Below, piece by piece: positions 5,007 through 6,010 of a DNA stretch of 6,010 nt. The notes beneath the pieces were generated by a model. It was not told the origin of the DNA. It saw only the letters and a program-made list of their open reading frames with translations, and made no database searches. Position 1 is the first letter of the stretch; each line of letters begins with the position of its first letter. This stretch comes from an uncultured Oscillospiraceae bacterium (GTDB lineage Bacteria > Bacillota_A > Clostridia > Oscillospirales > Oscillospiraceae). Location: assembly GCA_934589325.1 (NCBI GenBank), contig CAKTNU010000120.1:1-6010 (forward strand), given 5' to 3'. Made by a program: the position numbers and the translations under genes.

Positions 5007-5674
5007 CATATGTTTCTGCGGATAAGCTCGTATATCTCGTCGTTCTTTTCGTCGACCTCGCGCTCCGCACCGTTTTTCATAAACGGTATGCGCGTCCAGC
5101 CGTAATAATCGGCGGCCATGTCCGCCGTATGCAGACAGCGGCGCAGATATTCAACGTCCTTTTCATGTATGTCGGCGCTGGTATGGGTCTTATCCTGCCT
5201 GTGCTTCATACGTGCAAGCGAGGTTTCAATATCGACGTCAAGATATATCACAAGATTCGGCTGCGGAAGCCCCATCTTGACATGCTCAAGGTCATAGAGC
5301 CAGCGGAAAAACTCCGGCAGCTCCGCATCGCTGAGCTTGCAGCCCTGATGCACGGCGTTGGAGGTAGTATAGCGGTCGGATATTATCAGGCCGCCGTTAT
5401 TATATATCTTTCCCCAGTCCTCACGGTAGGACGCAAAGCGGTCGACTGCATAGAATGTCGACGCTGTATAGGCGTTGACATCATCCGGGTGGCTGCCGAA
5501 GCTGCCGCCGAGATACATACGTATCAGCGCGCTGCTGTCCTTTTCATAACGGGGAAACACGATATGATTATAGTCAATTCCGTCGTTTTCAAGTCTCTGG
5601 CATATGCGTTTATACTGGCATGACTTGCCGCTGCCGTCTATGCCCTCAAAAACTATCAGCTTTCCTTTTTGCAT
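5006..5674 (-). CDS. tmk: Thymidylate kinase (dTMP kinase), divergent clostridial type
   Basis: A 222-residue cytoplasmic enzyme expected to phosphorylate dTMP to dTDP with ATP for DNA synthesis. The N-terminus KLIVFEGIDGSGKS contains the P-loop (residues 11-18). DRF (78-80) and SDRYTTSNAVHQG (99-111) match the nucleotide-binding DR motifs. LVIYLDVD (141-148) and a basic LID-like region around RMKHRQDK (155-162) follow, in the right order. The residue after GKS is Cys rather than the usual Thr. The classical REPGGT loop of bacterial Tmk is replaced by a FPRYEKDSSALIRMYL segment (40-55), so this is a divergent branch; activity on another deoxynucleotide cannot be excluded. GGAGG (5680-5684) lies five bases before the ATG. 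The sir2 gene ends 25 bases upstream, so the two are probably cotranscribed. It converges on the small Cys-rich gene. Confidence 0.88.
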   Translation of the reverse strand: MQKGKLIVFEGIDGSGKSCQYKRICQRLENDGIDYNHIVFPRYEKDSSALIRMYLGGSFGSHPDDVNAYTASTFYAVDRFASYREDWGKIYNNGGLIISDRYTTSNAVHQGCKLSDAELPEFFRWLYDLEHVKMGLPQPNLVIYLDVDIETSLARMKHRQDKTHTSADIHEKDVEYLRRCLHTADMAADYYGWTRIPFMKNGAEREVDEKNDEIYELIRRNI

Positions 5675-5699
5675 CTTATCCTCCGGCAGGTATTTAGGC

Positions 5700-6010
5700 T
5701 CATATCTGGCCGAATACCTCGCCTATTTTTTCATGTATTATCAGATCTGCGTAATTATCATACGGCGTCTCACTGAGGTTGATGAGCACGAGCTTATTTC
5801 CCCGGTAATAGTTGATAAGCCCGGCCGCGGGGTAAACATTCAGCGATGTGCCGCCTACGATGAGCACATCCGCATTGCGCAGATAGTGGACAGACCTTGA
5901 CAGGACATCCTCGTCGAGCTGCTCCTCATAGAGCACAATGTCCGGCCTTATGACTCCGCCGCAGCTGCAGTGCGGCACACCCTCTCCGTGGTTCATAACA
6001 TCCGCCGGAT
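5700..6010 (-). CDS. Sir2-family NAD-dependent protein deacylase (partial, N-terminus beyond right edge)
   Basis: The last 102 residues of a sirtuin, an enzyme that removes acyl groups from protein lysines using NAD, giving nicotinamide and O-acyl-ADP-ribose. Visible are the second half of the zinc site and the segment after it, CSCGGVIRPDIVLYEEQLD, then LIVGGTSLNVYPAAGLI, the late NAD-binding motif of the family. The C-terminus ends normally at TGA (5700-5702). The zinc pair reads Cys-Ser-Cys (codons at 5967 and 5961), with one residue between the cysteines where many sirtuins have two. The catalytic His, the N-terminal Rossmann motifs and the first Cys pair lie outside the window. Tmk follows after 25 bases, and the promoter must be beyond the right edge. 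Confidence 0.93.
   Translation of the reverse strand, partial: PADVMNHGEGVPHCSCGGVIRPDIVLYEEQLDEDVLSRSVHYLRNADVLIVGGTSLNVYPAAGLINYYRGNKLVLINLSETPYDNYADLIIHEKIGEVFGQI

Noticed and set aside
4722..5009. Minus-strand frames rich in Pro/His/Gln or Ala/Asp opposite the small Cys-rich gene
   Set aside because: The repeats are the reverse reading of the GGC/TGC/AAC tail and poly-Ile codons; there is no ribosome site, and the plus-strand gene has proper signals.
5129..5623. Plus-strand reading frame of 164 residues
   Set aside because: Antisense to tmk, with no motif support.

Overview
The window looks like a piece of a moderately GC-rich Firmicutes chromosome, most likely a gut-type Clostridia of the Oscillospiraceae/Ruminococcaceae kind. 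This is inferred from the type-2 (Firmicutes) galactose-1-phosphate uridylyltransferase, an MltG next to a U32/TrhP-like protein as in Firmicutes mltG (yrrL) neighbourhoods, a clostridial-type divergent thymidylate kinase, strong GGAGG Shine-Dalgarno sites, and a tiny Cys/Gly/Asn-rich membrane protein of a type common in Clostridia. No species can be named from the sequence alone.

Layout: six of the seven genes lie on the minus strand, so the text reads right to left. At the right edge is the C-terminal part of a Sir2-family NAD-dependent deacylase (5700-6010, cut by the window), followed after 25 bases by a thymidylate kinase (5006-5674); the two are probably cotranscribed. A GNRA-loop hairpin (4982-5003) separates tmk from the one plus-strand gene, a 44-residue protein with 9 Cys, 10 Gly and 9 Asn and one very hydrophobic membrane segment (4837-4971). 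This gene is divergent from mltG. The 178-bp spacer between them is the richest regulatory stretch in the window: a perfect extended -10 for mltG, a 12-bp direct repeat with copies exactly 60 bp apart, a 12-bp perfect palindrome and a possible leader hairpin.

Next come mltG (3279-4658, endolytic murein transglycosylase with a ~100-residue cytoplasmic extension) and a U32-family, TrhP-like protein (2072-3286), overlapping by 8 bases and so probably translationally coupled. An intrinsic terminator (2030-2070) ends that unit. A separate unit encodes a 227-residue lipoprotein of unknown function (1277-1960) with its own promoter and a 14-bp-stem terminator (1204-1249). A further unit, galT (1-1127), starts from an extended -10 promoter and runs off the left edge.

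Functionally the window is mostly housekeeping: nucleotide metabolism (tmk), protein deacylation (Sir2), cell-wall glycan processing (mltG), tRNA/rRNA modification (U32) and galactose metabolism (galT). The genes do not form one pathway. The least explained parts are the small Cys-rich membrane protein with its patterned upstream region, and the lipoprotein. No tRNA, rRNA, CRISPR array, insertion sequence or phage gene was seen, and no gene-free stretch exceeds 300 bases.
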